In this document: positions 1 to 7,488 of the stretch, in pieces
Layout: the number at the start of each line of letters is the position of its first letter
How positions within the stretch are numbered: the first letter of the stretch is position 1
Source of the DNA: a virus
IMG/VR virus record: IMGVR_UViG_3300044609_000595
Span: 46,320-110,319 of that record
Reading direction: 5' to 3' (one strand)
Length of the DNA stretch: 64,000 bases
The notes under the pieces: generated by a model
Told to the model about the DNA's origin: nothing
The model's input: only the letters and a program-made list of their open reading frames with translations
Database searches by the model: none
Program-made: the position numbers and the translations under genes

Positions 1-345
1 AAGGGGGATAAATCGGATGGTATTCCAAATTTTCTTTCGGATGATGATACTTTTGTAACTGAAAAAAGACAAAAACCAATCAGTCAAAAGAAACTTAATA
101 TTTGGGTTGACCAAGATCCGTCTATGTTCTGTAAAACTAAATCAGAAATAGATAACTATCATCGCAATAGAACATTAATTGATTTAGATTATATTCCAGA
201 AGAGTTAGAACAAAAAATTCTAGATGAATTTGATGGTCTAAATAGCAATGTTAAACAAGTACCATTAGATTATTTTCGTAAAAATCAATTGAATGATTTA
301 ATGGAAAATTTTTATTTTCGTAGTTCGTCACCATTTAAAAAATGA
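1..345 (+). CDS. rnh: T4-type RNase H (5'-3' exonuclease), C-terminal part
   Basis: The frame is open from base 1, so the start lies outside the window; 114 residues are present. T4 RNase H removes RNA primers and short adjacent DNA from Okazaki fragments. The match rests on the early segment GIPNFLSDDDTFV (residues 7-19), which resembles the helix-hairpin-helix region of T4 RNase H, followed by an acidic and aromatic tail of the kind that contacts gp32 and the clamp. In T4, rnh also lies just upstream of the gp33/gp32 region. The stop overlaps the next start by four bases (ATGA). The family call is from memory of the motif. Confidence 0.8.
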   Translation, partial: KGDKSDGIPNFLSDDDTFVTEKRQKPISQKKLNIWVDQDPSMFCKTKSEIDNYHRNRTLIDLDYIPEELEQKILDEFDGLNSNVKQVPLDYFRKNQLNDLMENFYFRSSSPFKK

Positions 346-773
346 AACTGTTAATTTCAGAAGTGCTCCAAAAAGTGAGCAACGCAAAAACTAAAGCTGA
401 AAAAATTAAAATTCTTCAGCAACATAATACGAATGCTCTTCGTGCTATTCTAATTGCAAACTATGATGAAAGTGTAGTTTCTATGCTGCCTGAAGGTGAA
501 GTTCCTTTTACTCCAAACGATGCTCCTAAAGGTACAGAGCATACTGTATTAGAACAAGAATACCGTAAGCTATATCTTTTCTTTAAGGGTGGTTCTAGTA
601 TTAATCAAACCACTCGTGAGAATCTATTCATTCAAATGCTTGAAGGTCTGCAGGAAGAAGAAGCAGAGCTACTTGTTCTTGTGAAAGATAAAGGTCTCCA
701 GAAAAAATATAAACTCACTAAAGCTTGTGTAGAGGAAGCTTTCCCACAAATTCAGTGGGGAGGAAGGGCTTAA
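342..773 (+). CDS. conserved cyanophage hypothetical protein (DUF6433-like)
   Basis: A 143-residue soluble protein, mostly helical by composition, rich in Glu and Lys with no Cys pair or membrane segment. It resembles a family found in T4-like phages next to RNase H and gp33 (DUF6433, tentative). Function unknown. It overlaps rnh by four bases and its TAA shares one base with the next ATG, so it should be co-translated with both neighbours. The context is replication and late-transcription genes. Confidence 0.7.
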   Translation: MKLLISEVLQKVSNAKTKAEKIKILQQHNTNALRAILIANYDESVVSMLPEGEVPFTPNDAPKGTEHTVLEQEYRKLYLFFKGGSSINQTTRENLFIQMLEGLQEEEAELLVLVKDKGLQKKYKLTKACVEEAFPQIQWGGRA

Positions 774-1027
774 TGCGGATTCTTCATCAAAATTGTGATC
801 CTGAATTAGCAAAAGATAGAGGTTTACCTTACACTGCTTATCTTGTAGAGTATGAAATTGATGGAGCGATTGCATACGATATAGTTATCCCAGAAAAACA
901 ATTAGAAATTTTTGATTTTTATTGGGATAGATATAGAGAAGGTCTTAAAGGTTGGAAACAATCCGAAGGCAGAGTCAATCCAAAACTTTGGGGAAATAAA
1001 CCTAAGGAAGAAAAGAAGAGGCGCTAA
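773..1027 (+). CDS. conserved cyanophage hypothetical protein, 84 aa
   Basis: Start chosen at the ATG overlapping the previous stop (TAATG); an upstream in-frame TTG would intrude into the preceding gene. The product begins MRILHQNCDPELAKDRGLPY, has an aromatic middle (FDFYWDRYREGLKGW) and a very basic end (KPKEEKKRR). No catalytic motif seen. Such small basic proteins are common beside cyanophage replication genes; function not recognised. Confidence 0.65.
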   Translation: MRILHQNCDPELAKDRGLPYTAYLVEYEIDGAIAYDIVIPEKQLEIFDFYWDRYREGLKGWKQSEGRVNPKLWGNKPKEEKKRR

Positions 1028-1275
1028 TGGAAAGTAGTACTAAGAATACATTTTGTATTCAATATTGGAAAGTATTGGAACCAAAAGATGTAAGAGTCCT
1101 GAAAAGGATTACTAAAAATGGTAAACCAATATCCACAAAAAAATATTCTGAAGTATTCTTTTATAGTAATTTAAAAGATGCTATCCCAGATGCCAGACAT
1201 TTAATGGAAAATGGGTATGATATTAAAATCAGAAAATGTTGCCTAGGCACTAACGATAATTTTTGGCTGATGTAA
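1027..1275 (+). CDS. hypothetical protein, 82 aa
   Basis: Basic small protein starting MESSTKNTFCIQYWKVLEPK, with two adjacent Cys near the end (RKCCLG). The ATG overlaps the previous TAA by one base and its own TAA abuts the speD ATG, so it is embedded in a tightly packed operon. No family recognised. Confidence 0.55.
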   Translation: MESSTKNTFCIQYWKVLEPKDVRVLKRITKNGKPISTKKYSEVFFYSNLKDAIPDARHLMENGYDIKIRKCCLGTNDNFWLM

Positions 1276-1602
1276 ATGGGAAAGCATTACTTATTAAACT
1301 TATACGGATGCTCGTTGTCTTTACTTGACAACGAGTTTTTTCTCTGTGATCTACTAGAGAACGCTGCTGAAGCATGTGGCGCTCATGTATTACAAACAAT
1401 GTCACATCAATTTAAACCGCAGGGTGTAACAGCAATTTGTTTGTTATCTGAAAGTCATATTAGTATTCATACGTGGCCAGAGAAAGGGGAAGCAGCAGTC
1501 GATGTATTTACTTGCGGTGAATCAGAACCAAAGATTGCTTGTGACATTATCATTGAACAACTCAAAGCAATGGATTATACCTTAGAATATATTGATCGAT
1601 AG
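1276..1602 (+). CDS. speD: S-adenosylmethionine decarboxylase proenzyme (prokaryotic type)
   Basis: Makes decarboxylated SAM for spermidine synthesis; cyanophage copies are auxiliary metabolic genes and polyamines may help condense DNA. The 108-residue length fits the bacterial class 1B enzyme. Residues 58-69 read SESHISIHTWPE: Ser60 is the self-cleavage serine that becomes the pyruvoyl group (cleavage after Glu59), His65 the processing base and Cys80 (VFTCG) the catalytic acid. Their spacing equals that of Ser63, His68 and Cys83 in the Thermotoga enzyme, so the enzyme looks intact. It starts directly at the preceding stop and ends just before a terminator hairpin. Confidence 0.95.
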   Translation: MGKHYLLNLYGCSLSLLDNEFFLCDLLENAAEACGAHVLQTMSHQFKPQGVTAICLLSESHISIHTWPEKGEAAVDVFTCGESEPKIACDIIIEQLKAMDYTLEYIDR

Positions 1603-1608
1603 CTACAT

Positions 1609-1632
1609 GGGGGTTGACACCCCCCTTTTTTT
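1609..1632 (+). terminator. intrinsic terminator with a -35 box in its loop
   Basis: GGGGG (1609-1613) pairs with CCCCC after a loop that is exactly TTGACA (1614-1619), and seven T follow (1626-1632). It lies seven bases after the speD stop and should end the rnh-speD operon. The same loop is the -35 box of the next promoter. Confidence 0.75.
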
Positions 1633-1642
1633 GTGTTATGAT
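1614..1642 (+). promoter_or_regulatory. sigma-70-type early promoter
   Basis: TTGACA (1614-1619), 17-base spacer, TATGAT (1637-1642). The spacer is the 3' arm and T-tract of the terminator hairpin. The next ATG is at 1666, giving a short leader. It would drive the small gene at 1666, thyX, phoH and the exonuclease, using the host polymerase. Confidence 0.8.
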
Positions 1643-1665
1643 ATGGACAAATCTGCTGAGATTCT

Positions 1666-1968
1666 ATGGCATCTTTAAAGCGGGCTACTAAAATGCTTAC
1701 TAAAGCATTAGATAACCCAGTATACACACATGATCAACACGTTGAAATTCTCAAGCGTCGTCATGAAATTAAGAAACTACGTCAAAACCTACAAAACTAT
1801 GAGCGAGCAACCCGTGGATTTGGATACAACATCGACCCAACTATCTTTGAACAATCAGTCAGTGAAGTTAGTGACAGTGACTCCGAAAGCGGAGGAAGCG
1901 ATGGCGTATATTGCGAGGGTGAGCAACCCGAACAACCAGGAGAACCCGAAGATTTCGGGGCTGCTTAA
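1666..1968 (+). CDS. small basic protein overlapping thyX
   Basis: First gene after the early promoter; 100 residues. The first ~60 residues are basic and helical (LKRATKMLTKAL, ILKRRHEIKKLRQNLQNYER) and look like a genuine small phage protein. The last ~37 residues (Ser/Asp/Glu/Pro/Gly-rich) lie over the start of thyX in another frame and look like the by-product of overprinting. Function not recognised. Either the tail is tolerated, or the functional protein is shorter in related phages. Confidence 0.55.
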   Translation: MASLKRATKMLTKALDNPVYTHDQHVEILKRRHEIKKLRQNLQNYERATRGFGYNIDPTIFEQSVSEVSDSDSESGGSDGVYCEGEQPEQPGEPEDFGAA

Positions 1969-2491
1969 GTATTGTATTGAACATGGTCACTGGAGTGTCT
2001 TTGAACAGGCACACATGACCCTAGAGATTAATACTACTCGTGGTCTGGCAGCTCAAATTTTGCGCCACCGTTCGTTCACATATCAGGAATTTTCACAACG
2101 ATATGCTGACACTAATCTTCTGACTGAAGAGATTCCTTTGCCAGAACTTCGTCGTCAAGATACCAAGAATCGTCAGAACTCTATTGATGATCTTGATCCT
2201 GAACTTGTGATTGCTTTCCAGCGACGAATGAAAATGTTGTTTGCTGAAGCCCAAGAACTATATGATGATATGCTTGGTGCTGGTGTTGCTAAAGAGTGTG
2301 CTAGATTTGTACTGCCACTCGCTGTTCCCACAAGAATTTACATGACAGGATCTGTAAGGTCGTGGGTACACTACATAGAATTACGCTCAGCAAATGGTAC
2401 TCAAAAAGAGCACATGGAAATTGCTGAGATGTGTAAAGAAATTTTCTCTACACAATTCCCGACTGTCGCCCAAGCTTTGGAGTGGAACTGA
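1862..2491 (+). CDS. thyX: flavin-dependent thymidylate synthase ThyX
   Basis: Makes dTMP from dUMP with FAD, NADPH and methylene-tetrahydrofolate, supporting phage DNA synthesis. The ThyX signature RHRSFTYQEFSQRY is at residues 68-81, and the C-terminal segment RSWVHYIELR fits the substrate-binding arginine region. The GTG start at 1862 gives 209 residues beginning VKLVTVTP, where family members usually start; an in-frame ATG at 1799 would add 21 unconserved residues. The first ~100 bases overlap the preceding gene and are unusually rich in G/C-ending codons. Its TGA overlaps the next ATG. Confidence 0.93.
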   Translation: MKLVTVTPKAEEAMAYIARVSNPNNQENPKISGLLKYCIEHGHWSVFEQAHMTLEINTTRGLAAQILRHRSFTYQEFSQRYADTNLLTEEIPLPELRRQDTKNRQNSIDDLDPELVIAFQRRMKMLFAEAQELYDDMLGAGVAKECARFVLPLAVPTRIYMTGSVRSWVHYIELRSANGTQKEHMEIAEMCKEIFSTQFPTVAQALEWN

Positions 2492-2733
2492 TGCCTACTT
2501 ACCCCGTAATTCATAAAGAAACTGGAGAAACCCAGGAACTCTACCTGTCAATGAAAGAGTATGACCAATGGAAAAAAGACAATCCCGATTGGGATAAAGA
2601 CTGGTCTAAAGGTTGTGCTGGAGTAGGTGAAGTTGGAGACTGGAAAGATAAGATGAATAAAACTCACCCTGGCTGGGCTGATATTATGAAGAACAAGGTA
2701 GCGAAAGCTCCTGGTTCCCGTGTCAACTGGTAA
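2491..2733 (+). CDS. conserved phage hypothetical protein, 80 aa
   Basis: Starts MPTYPVIHKETGETQELYLS at an ATG overlapping the thyX stop. Trp/Asp/Lys-rich (DNPDWDKDWSKG, KTHPGWADIM). It resembles a small protein common in T4-like marine phages; the N-terminus recalls FmdB-type proteins but lacks their zinc cysteines. No function assigned. Confidence 0.6.
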   Translation: MPTYPVIHKETGETQELYLSMKEYDQWKKDNPDWDKDWSKGCAGVGEVGDWKDKMNKTHPGWADIMKNKVAKAPGSRVNW

Positions 2734-2750
2734 TTTTACAATAAACAATT

Positions 2751-3503
2751 ATGCCACGAGCAAGAAAAAGAAACACCCCCGACATTGCTGGTATGAGCAC
2801 CAAGCAAATGAAAAGGAAGAAGCCAATTAGTTCTGATTATCTTCTGAATATTGAACCGCTTACAGATAATCAGCGTATTATGTTTGAGGAGTATGGGCGA
2901 GGTCAAAACATCTTTGCCTATGGTGCTGCTGGAACTGGTAAAACATTCTTAGCTTTGTTCCTCGCTCTTCGTGATGTTCTAGATGAAAACACCCCATACG
3001 AAAAAGTATATGTGGTACGTTCTCTAGTCGCCACCAGAGAAATTGGCTTCCTTCCTGGTACACATGAAGACAAAGCATCACTTTATCAAATTCCATATAA
3101 GAATATGGTAAAGTATATGTTTGAAATGCCGAATGATGGAGCATTTGATATGCTTTATGAAAATTTAAAAGCACAGGAAACTGTCAGCTTTTGGTCTACT
3201 TCATTCCTTCGTGGTACTACACTTGATAAAGCTATTGTTATTGTAGATGAATGCCAAAACTTAAACTTCCACGAACTTGATTCTATCATCACTCGTGTTG
3301 GTGAAGATACTAAGATTATGTTCTGTGGTGATGCTAGTCAGTCTGACCTTCAGCGTAGCAATGAACGTTCGGGTATCATTGATTTCCAACGTATTCTTCA
3401 ACAGATGAAAGAGTTCTCGTTAGTAGAATATGGTGTTGATGATATTGTTCGATCTGGTCTTATCAAATCATATCTAATTGCAAAAATTAATCTAGGTCTC
3501 TAA
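2751..3503 (+). CDS. phoH: PhoH-like P-loop ATPase
   Basis: 250 residues. Walker A is GAAGTGKT (residues 58-65) and Walker B is VIVDE (around 163-167), with the sensor-like segment MFCGDASQSD further on, as in the PhoH family. PhoH is very common in marine phages; it is often tied to phosphate stress but its biochemical role in infection is unsettled (RNA or DNA helicase-like activity is suspected). The N-terminal ~25 residues are basic. The last base overlaps the exonuclease gene. Confidence 0.93.
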   Translation: MPRARKRNTPDIAGMSTKQMKRKKPISSDYLLNIEPLTDNQRIMFEEYGRGQNIFAYGAAGTGKTFLALFLALRDVLDENTPYEKVYVVRSLVATREIGFLPGTHEDKASLYQIPYKNMVKYMFEMPNDGAFDMLYENLKAQETVSFWSTSFLRGTTLDKAIVIVDECQNLNFHELDSIITRVGEDTKIMFCGDASQSDLQRSNERSGIIDFQRILQQMKEFSLVEYGVDDIVRSGLIKSYLIAKINLGL

Positions 3504-4195
3504 TGAAAATTTTTAATCATGTTGGTCTGATTGACCCAATCGAAATGAATACGGTGACTATTGATGGTAAGAGATACTATGTAACTCCCACCAACAAAAA
3601 ACATAAATCAGTTACCACTGTGATTAGTAATAACCCAGCAAAGAAAAAATCTTTGATGGAATGGAGAAAGCGGGTCGGTGAAGATAAGGCAAACCGAATC
3701 TCCACACGATCCGCTACCAGAGGCACACGGTATCATAAACTTACTGAGAATTATATTAACAATGAACATGATGATACTTTATATCAAGATGTTCCTTTGG
3801 TTTGGTTGATGTTCAATTCCTCACGTAAAATTCTTGATAACATAAATAACGTGTATCTACAAGAGGCCGCTTTATATTCTGATTATCTAAGAATCGCTGG
3901 ACGAGTTGATTGCATAGCAGAATATAATGGTAAACTTTCTATCATTGATTTCAAAACATCCGCTGAGGAAAAGAAAGAAGCATACCTTTATGATTATTAC
4001 GTTCAAGAAACAGCATACGCTTGTATGCTGCAAGAACTATATGGTCTGAAAGTTGAACAACTTGTTACAATCGTTGCTTGTGAAACTGGCGACGTTCAAG
4101 TTAGTATCGTGCCTCCTAAAAAAGAATACTTTGTTAAATTACAACAGTACATTAGGGAGTACGAAGAAACATATGAAAGAAACATTGGAGGATAA
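3503..4195 (+). CDS. PD-(D/E)XK exonuclease (RecB/MGME1-like)
   Basis: 230 residues with the RecB-nuclease motif order: His78 (GTRYHKL), Asp136 (GRVDCIAE), Asp149-Phe-Lys151 (IIDFKTS) and Gln168/Tyr172 (QETAY). These residues bind divalent metal and cut DNA. Cyanophages commonly encode this nuclease beside phoH; likely roles are recombination, replication or host DNA degradation, which the sequence cannot decide. It overlaps phoH by one base. Confidence 0.85.
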   Translation: MKIFNHVGLIDPIEMNTVTIDGKRYYVTPTNKKHKSVTTVISNNPAKKKSLMEWRKRVGEDKANRISTRSATRGTRYHKLTENYINNEHDDTLYQDVPLVWLMFNSSRKILDNINNVYLQEAALYSDYLRIAGRVDCIAEYNGKLSIIDFKTSAEEKKEAYLYDYYVQETAYACMLQELYGLKVEQLVTIVACETGDVQVSIVPPKKEYFVKLQQYIREYEETYERNIGG

Positions 4196-4199
4196 ATTT

Positions 4200-4418
4200 A
4201 TGACAGCTGCGAGATTTTCGCAGGATGTGGAGAAGATAGCTCACGAAAACTCAATGAATTATATTGATGCTATTGTCCACTACTGCGAAACAAATGAAAT
4301 TGAAATTGAATCAGTTCCCAAACTGATCTCTAAACCACTAAAAGAAAAACTGAAGTATGATGCTCAGAAGCTAAACTTCATGAAGAAAACATCTAGAGCA
4401 AAACTTATGCTTGTCTAA
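4200..4418 (+). CDS. 33: late transcription accessory protein gp33
   Basis: In T4, gp33 links the RNA polymerase flap to the sliding clamp and, with gp55, activates late promoters. The short product (72 residues) contains FSQDVEKIAHENSMNYIDAI and ESVPKLISKPLKEKLKYDAQ, matching cyanophage gp33 as I recall it. The ATG at 4200 has GGAGG eight bases upstream; an alternative ATG at 4173 adds nine residues and overlaps the exonuclease gene. The position between RNase H and gp32 follows T4 synteny, and the late boxes elsewhere in the window imply that it is used. Confidence 0.75.
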   Translation: MTAARFSQDVEKIAHENSMNYIDAIVHYCETNEIEIESVPKLISKPLKEKLKYDAQKLNFMKKTSRAKLMLV

Positions 4419-4420
4419 TC

Positions 4421-4762
4421 ATGTCCGACTTTTTTAAATCAGAATTAGTGAGGGGAGACATCCAAGAAATGGCAGAACTACAAAGGTTCTGCTTTCAATC
4501 TATGGTTGCCTTCCCTGTTCTTTCTTCAGAAAAGAAGATGGAATACTTTCAAATTATGGAAACACTTATAGAAAAACAAAAGATTTTCTATACTAGATTG
4601 TGTTTAAGTGACGACCCAGAAGCCGTTGAAATGGCTGAAAATATGAAGCAAGCTGCAGTAATGATGGGTGCCACACCAGATGATAACATGAATGTTATGT
4701 TCGATGATCTGCTGGTGAAGGTAAGCAAAATGAAAGAGCAGCTAGAGGCTCAGGGGGGTTGA
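4421..4762 (+). CDS. DUF1825 family protein
   Basis: 113 residues, helical, resembling the DUF1825 family of cyanobacteria (pattern: F-x-S-E-x-V, ...Y...M..L...QKIFY.R..LS.DPEA). Function unknown in host and phage. The match to a cyanobacterial family suggests a host-derived gene. Its TGA (4760-4762) lies inside the -35 box of the gp32 promoter, and its last codons form the 5' arm of that promoter's hairpin. Confidence 0.7.
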   Translation: MSDFFKSELVRGDIQEMAELQRFCFQSMVAFPVLSSEKKMEYFQIMETLIEKQKIFYTRLCLSDDPEAVEMAENMKQAAVMMGATPDDNMNVMFDDLLVKVSKMKEQLEAQGG

Positions 4763-4787
4763 CGCAGCCCTGAGCCCGTGTTATGAT
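4747..4787 (+). promoter_or_regulatory. gp32 promoter with -35 box in a hairpin loop
   Basis: TTGACG (4759-4764), 17-base spacer, TATGAT (4782-4787), 55 bases before the gp32 ATG. The -35 box sits in the 12-base loop of a perfect 9-bp stem, GGCTCAGGG (4747-4755) with CCCTGAGCC (4768-4776). No T-tract follows the stem, so it is not a classical terminator. Confidence 0.75.
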
Positions 4788-4842
4788 GATTAGGTGATCC
4801 AGCGTCACACAAGCCAAATCCAATTATCCAAGGAATATCCGT

Positions 4843-5724
4843 ATGTCATTTGCAGATCTTAAGCGCAAGTCTCAGAGCAGCTTTGAGTTTCTCCAGAAGG
4901 AACTTGAAAAGTCCAGCACCCAATCAGGTGCCGACGATAGGCTCTGGAAGCCCGAACTTGACGCTTCTGGTAACGGTTATGCTGTAATCCGTTTCCTGCC
5001 CGCTCCCGAAGGAGAGAGCGTACCCTGGGCAAAGATTTATAACCACGCATTTAAAGGTCCTGGTGGCTGGCTGATTGATAATTGTCCCACCACTAATGGT
5101 GACAAGTGCCCAGTCTGTGCTGCCAATACCAAGCTTTGGAATAGTGGTATTGAATCTGATAAAGAAGTTGCTCGTCAACGTAAGCGTAAGCTTTCTTATT
5201 ACAGCAACATCTATGTTGTCAACGATCCCAAGAATCCTGACAACAATGGAAAGGTAATGCTTTTCAAGTATGGCAAAAAGATTCACGATAAGATTCTTGC
5301 TGCTATGCAACCTGAGTTCCAAGATGAAACTCCTATCAACGTGTTTGATCTCTGGGAAGGTGCTAACTTTAAGATCAAGATCCGTACCATTGGTGGTTAT
5401 TGGAACTATGATGCTTCTGAGTTTGCTTCTCCCGCAGCTCTTAGTTCTGACGATGATGAGCTGGAACTGATTTGGAAGCAAGAGCATTCTCTGGAAGCAT
5501 TTACTTCTACTGATGAGTTTAAATCTTACGAGGAACTGGAAACTCGTATGTCTTCTGTACTTGGCACTGCTCCTGCAACCCGTCAGGCTCAGTATGATGA
5601 AGATGAAGAACCGACTCCTGTAGCTACAGCAACTGTGGCTCGTGATGTTGATCTTCCTTCTTTCAAGTCTGAAGATGATGATGATGCTCTCAGTTACTTT
5701 GCCCGACTGGCAGAGGAAGACTGA
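4843..5724 (+). CDS. 32: single-stranded DNA-binding protein gp32
   Basis: Coats ssDNA in replication, recombination and repair. 293 residues. Basic N-terminus (LKRKS) for cooperative binding; zinc ligands His68, Cys81, Cys89 and Cys92 (NHAF...CPTTNGDKCPVC) spaced as in T4 gp32; acidic C-terminal tail (DEDEEP, EDDDDALSYF) for recruiting partners. Codons are richer in C/G at third positions than in the tail genes, as expected for a highly expressed protein. It has its own promoter and terminator, so it is transcribed as a unit. Confidence 0.95.
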   Translation: MSFADLKRKSQSSFEFLQKELEKSSTQSGADDRLWKPELDASGNGYAVIRFLPAPEGESVPWAKIYNHAFKGPGGWLIDNCPTTNGDKCPVCAANTKLWNSGIESDKEVARQRKRKLSYYSNIYVVNDPKNPDNNGKVMLFKYGKKIHDKILAAMQPEFQDETPINVFDLWEGANFKIKIRTIGGYWNYDASEFASPAALSSDDDELELIWKQEHSLEAFTSTDEFKSYEELETRMSSVLGTAPATRQAQYDEDEEPTPVATATVARDVDLPSFKSEDDDDALSYFARLAEED

Positions 5725-5734
5725 TAAAACTAAA

Positions 5735-5758
5735 GGGGGTCGTAAGACCCCCTTTTTT
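5735..5758 (+). terminator. strong intrinsic terminator, probably bidirectional
   Basis: GGGGGTC (5735-5741), loop GTAA, GACCCCC (5746-5752), then six T. It ends gp32. Read from the minus strand the same stem is followed by a T-rich run (TTTAGTTTTATC), so it can also end the gp53 operon converging from the right. Confidence 0.9.
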
Positions 5759-6407
5759 ATACTCCAGTTTTTTTCAAGTCATTTGATATGTAATCAGATG
5801 ACTTACTATACAGATTAGTTTTTTTGAAATCAGCAATGAATGGTTCTATGTACTGTGGTTTCAGTAAATAAATTTCTCTCTTCTTTTCATTTTCATTTGA
5901 TTCATATTCAAATACAGTAACTGGATATGATATTTCACTACCAAGAACTTCTGCAACACCATTACCATTCCAGTATTTAAATGTTGATTCATGGAATGTT
6001 TCATCAACAATCAGACCACTCTTTAATACAATAGTTCCTTGACTATTCTTTACTTCTGTTGTTTCATAATGATGAATCTCTCCATATGGATTTTCGTAAT
6101 TTGATTCGATGTGTTTTCTTAAATCATATTCTGACAGAGGCATATCAAATAAAGGATTAATCATATTATTTGTTAATACAATTACCCAGTCCATGAAAGG
6201 ATCATTGTACATTTTTTCAGCAATGCTATCTAATCTTTCTCCATTTTTTACAGCATACTTTTTAAAGTATACAGAGTAAGAGAATACATCTGGATTAATT
6301 TGGTATCTTCTAAAGAAATTTTTTGCTCGTACAAAATCAGATTCCGAAAAAGGATAACGGATTGGTTTCGTATCGTATTCAATATCTGGTATGTTTCTGA
6401 AGTACAT
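5757..6407 (-). CDS. 53: baseplate wedge protein gp53
   Basis: Joins wedges around the hub in the T4 baseplate. 216 residues; the N-terminus MYFRNIPDIEYD and the LysM-like segment NGERLDSIAEKMYNDPFMDW followed by VIVLTNNMINP are characteristic of gp53. It is the last gene of the minus-strand late operon and its stop lies in the T-tract of the shared terminator. The gene upstream ends one base before its ATG. Confidence 0.9.
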   Translation of the reverse strand: MYFRNIPDIEYDTKPIRYPFSESDFVRAKNFFRRYQINPDVFSYSVYFKKYAVKNGERLDSIAEKMYNDPFMDWVIVLTNNMINPLFDMPLSEYDLRKHIESNYENPYGEIHHYETTEVKNSQGTIVLKSGLIVDETFHESTFKYWNGNGVAEVLGSEISYPVTVFEYESNENEKKREIYLLKPQYIEPFIADFKKTNLYSKSSDYISNDLKKTGV

Positions 6408-6408
6408 G

Positions 6409-7488
6409 TTAGTAACTATTGCCCTCTAGATTTACGTCGTTTGCAAATAGCAGTTTGGTTTCTTTAAAACTTACTGTCAATTGTGTTGATACTGGAGATC
6501 CACCTTGGTATGTAGCATAAGCACCATCAGGTGTATAGTTAACATCAACACCAGCAATAGCACATAACTTATACATTGGTAGATACTCGTGTATTTTTCC
6601 AGCTCTCATATAAGTTACTTGACACAACTTAGGAACTGTCAATAGAGCTACGGATTCTCCGCCAAATGATTGACCACCCAATTCAGGTAGCATTGCTTTT
6701 TTAAATGTGTTACAGATTGTTTTGATATTGATTGCTTCTCCTGCAGATTTGGGTGTCATTTTAAATGTCAATCCAAACGTCCTTAGATCAGCTCCTTGGT
6801 ATAGCATTTCAGTATTGGGATTTAAAATTGTTCCTGATACAGAACCCATAAATTGATCCAAACCAATGTTGGAACCAGTCATGCTATTGATTCCTTTCAG
6901 TGCAAGATCATAGAATTTAGATTTTGTCATCCCCTCTAATGCATCAATAGCAACTTCTGGCTCTGGTAATTTTCCACCAAGACCTCTCATCATTCCTACT
7001 GCTGCAGTACCAAAGTCTGCTCCACCCCATCTAGCACCATACTGAGATTGAATATCCTCTGGCATGTAAAGTACAATTGATGCAAAACCAGATGCTTTTT
7101 TTGCCTTCTCACTTGAACCAGATGCGTTATAAAAATTGTATGCATTAGATGCACTAAATTCATCGAGACCTCCCTGACCTTTACCTTTGCCGAAGGGAGG
7201 ATTATAATCAAAGAACTCAAACACTACATAATCAGTTTCTGATGCAGTTATATTACTAGGGTATCTTAAACTGCCAGTAGAAGTATTGTTTATTGATGGT
7301 TTTAATCTAATGGTGCCATCTGTTTTTGAATCAGCAGCAAATTCTGATAATGATGTAGTAGATTCTGCGTTTGCTCTGGCTGCAGCTTCAGTTACAGGAA
7401 TAATAGGTCTGCCCTCAGTATCTCGTACTCCAGTTGTACCTGGGGTTGTTGTTGGTAAACCAAATTCTCCTGGTGTGTAATCTGACAT
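6409..7488 (-). CDS. 48: baseplate tail tube cap gp48
   Basis: Caps the baseplate and, with gp54, starts tail tube polymerisation. 359 residues against 364 for T4 gp48. The C-terminal half has the tube-fold signature shared with gp54 and gp19 (PDGAYATYQGGSPVSTQLTV then SFKETKLLFANDV). The N-terminal ~60 residues are Thr/Gly/Ser-rich. The ATG overlaps the upstream stop by one base. Confidence 0.85.
   Translation of the reverse strand: MSDYTPGEFGLPTTTPGTTGVRDTEGRPIIPVTEAAARANAESTTSLSEFAADSKTDGTIRLKPSINNTSTGSLRYPSNITASETDYVVFEFFDYNPPFGKGKGQGGLDEFSASNAYNFYNASGSSEKAKKASGFASIVLYMPEDIQSQYGARWGGADFGTAAVGMMRGLGGKLPEPEVAIDALEGMTKSKFYDLALKGINSMTGSNIGLDQFMGSVSGTILNPNTEMLYQGADLRTFGLTFKMTPKSAGEAINIKTICNTFKKAMLPELGGQSFGGESVALLTVPKLCQVTYMRAGKIHEYLPMYKLCAIAGVDVNYTPDGAYATYQGGSPVSTQLTVSFKETKLLFANDVNLEGNSY

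Noticed and set aside
4924-5487. A 187-codon minus-strand frame
   Set aside because: It is opposite gp32, whose zinc site and acidic tail are unmistakable; the frame is a by-product of codon use.
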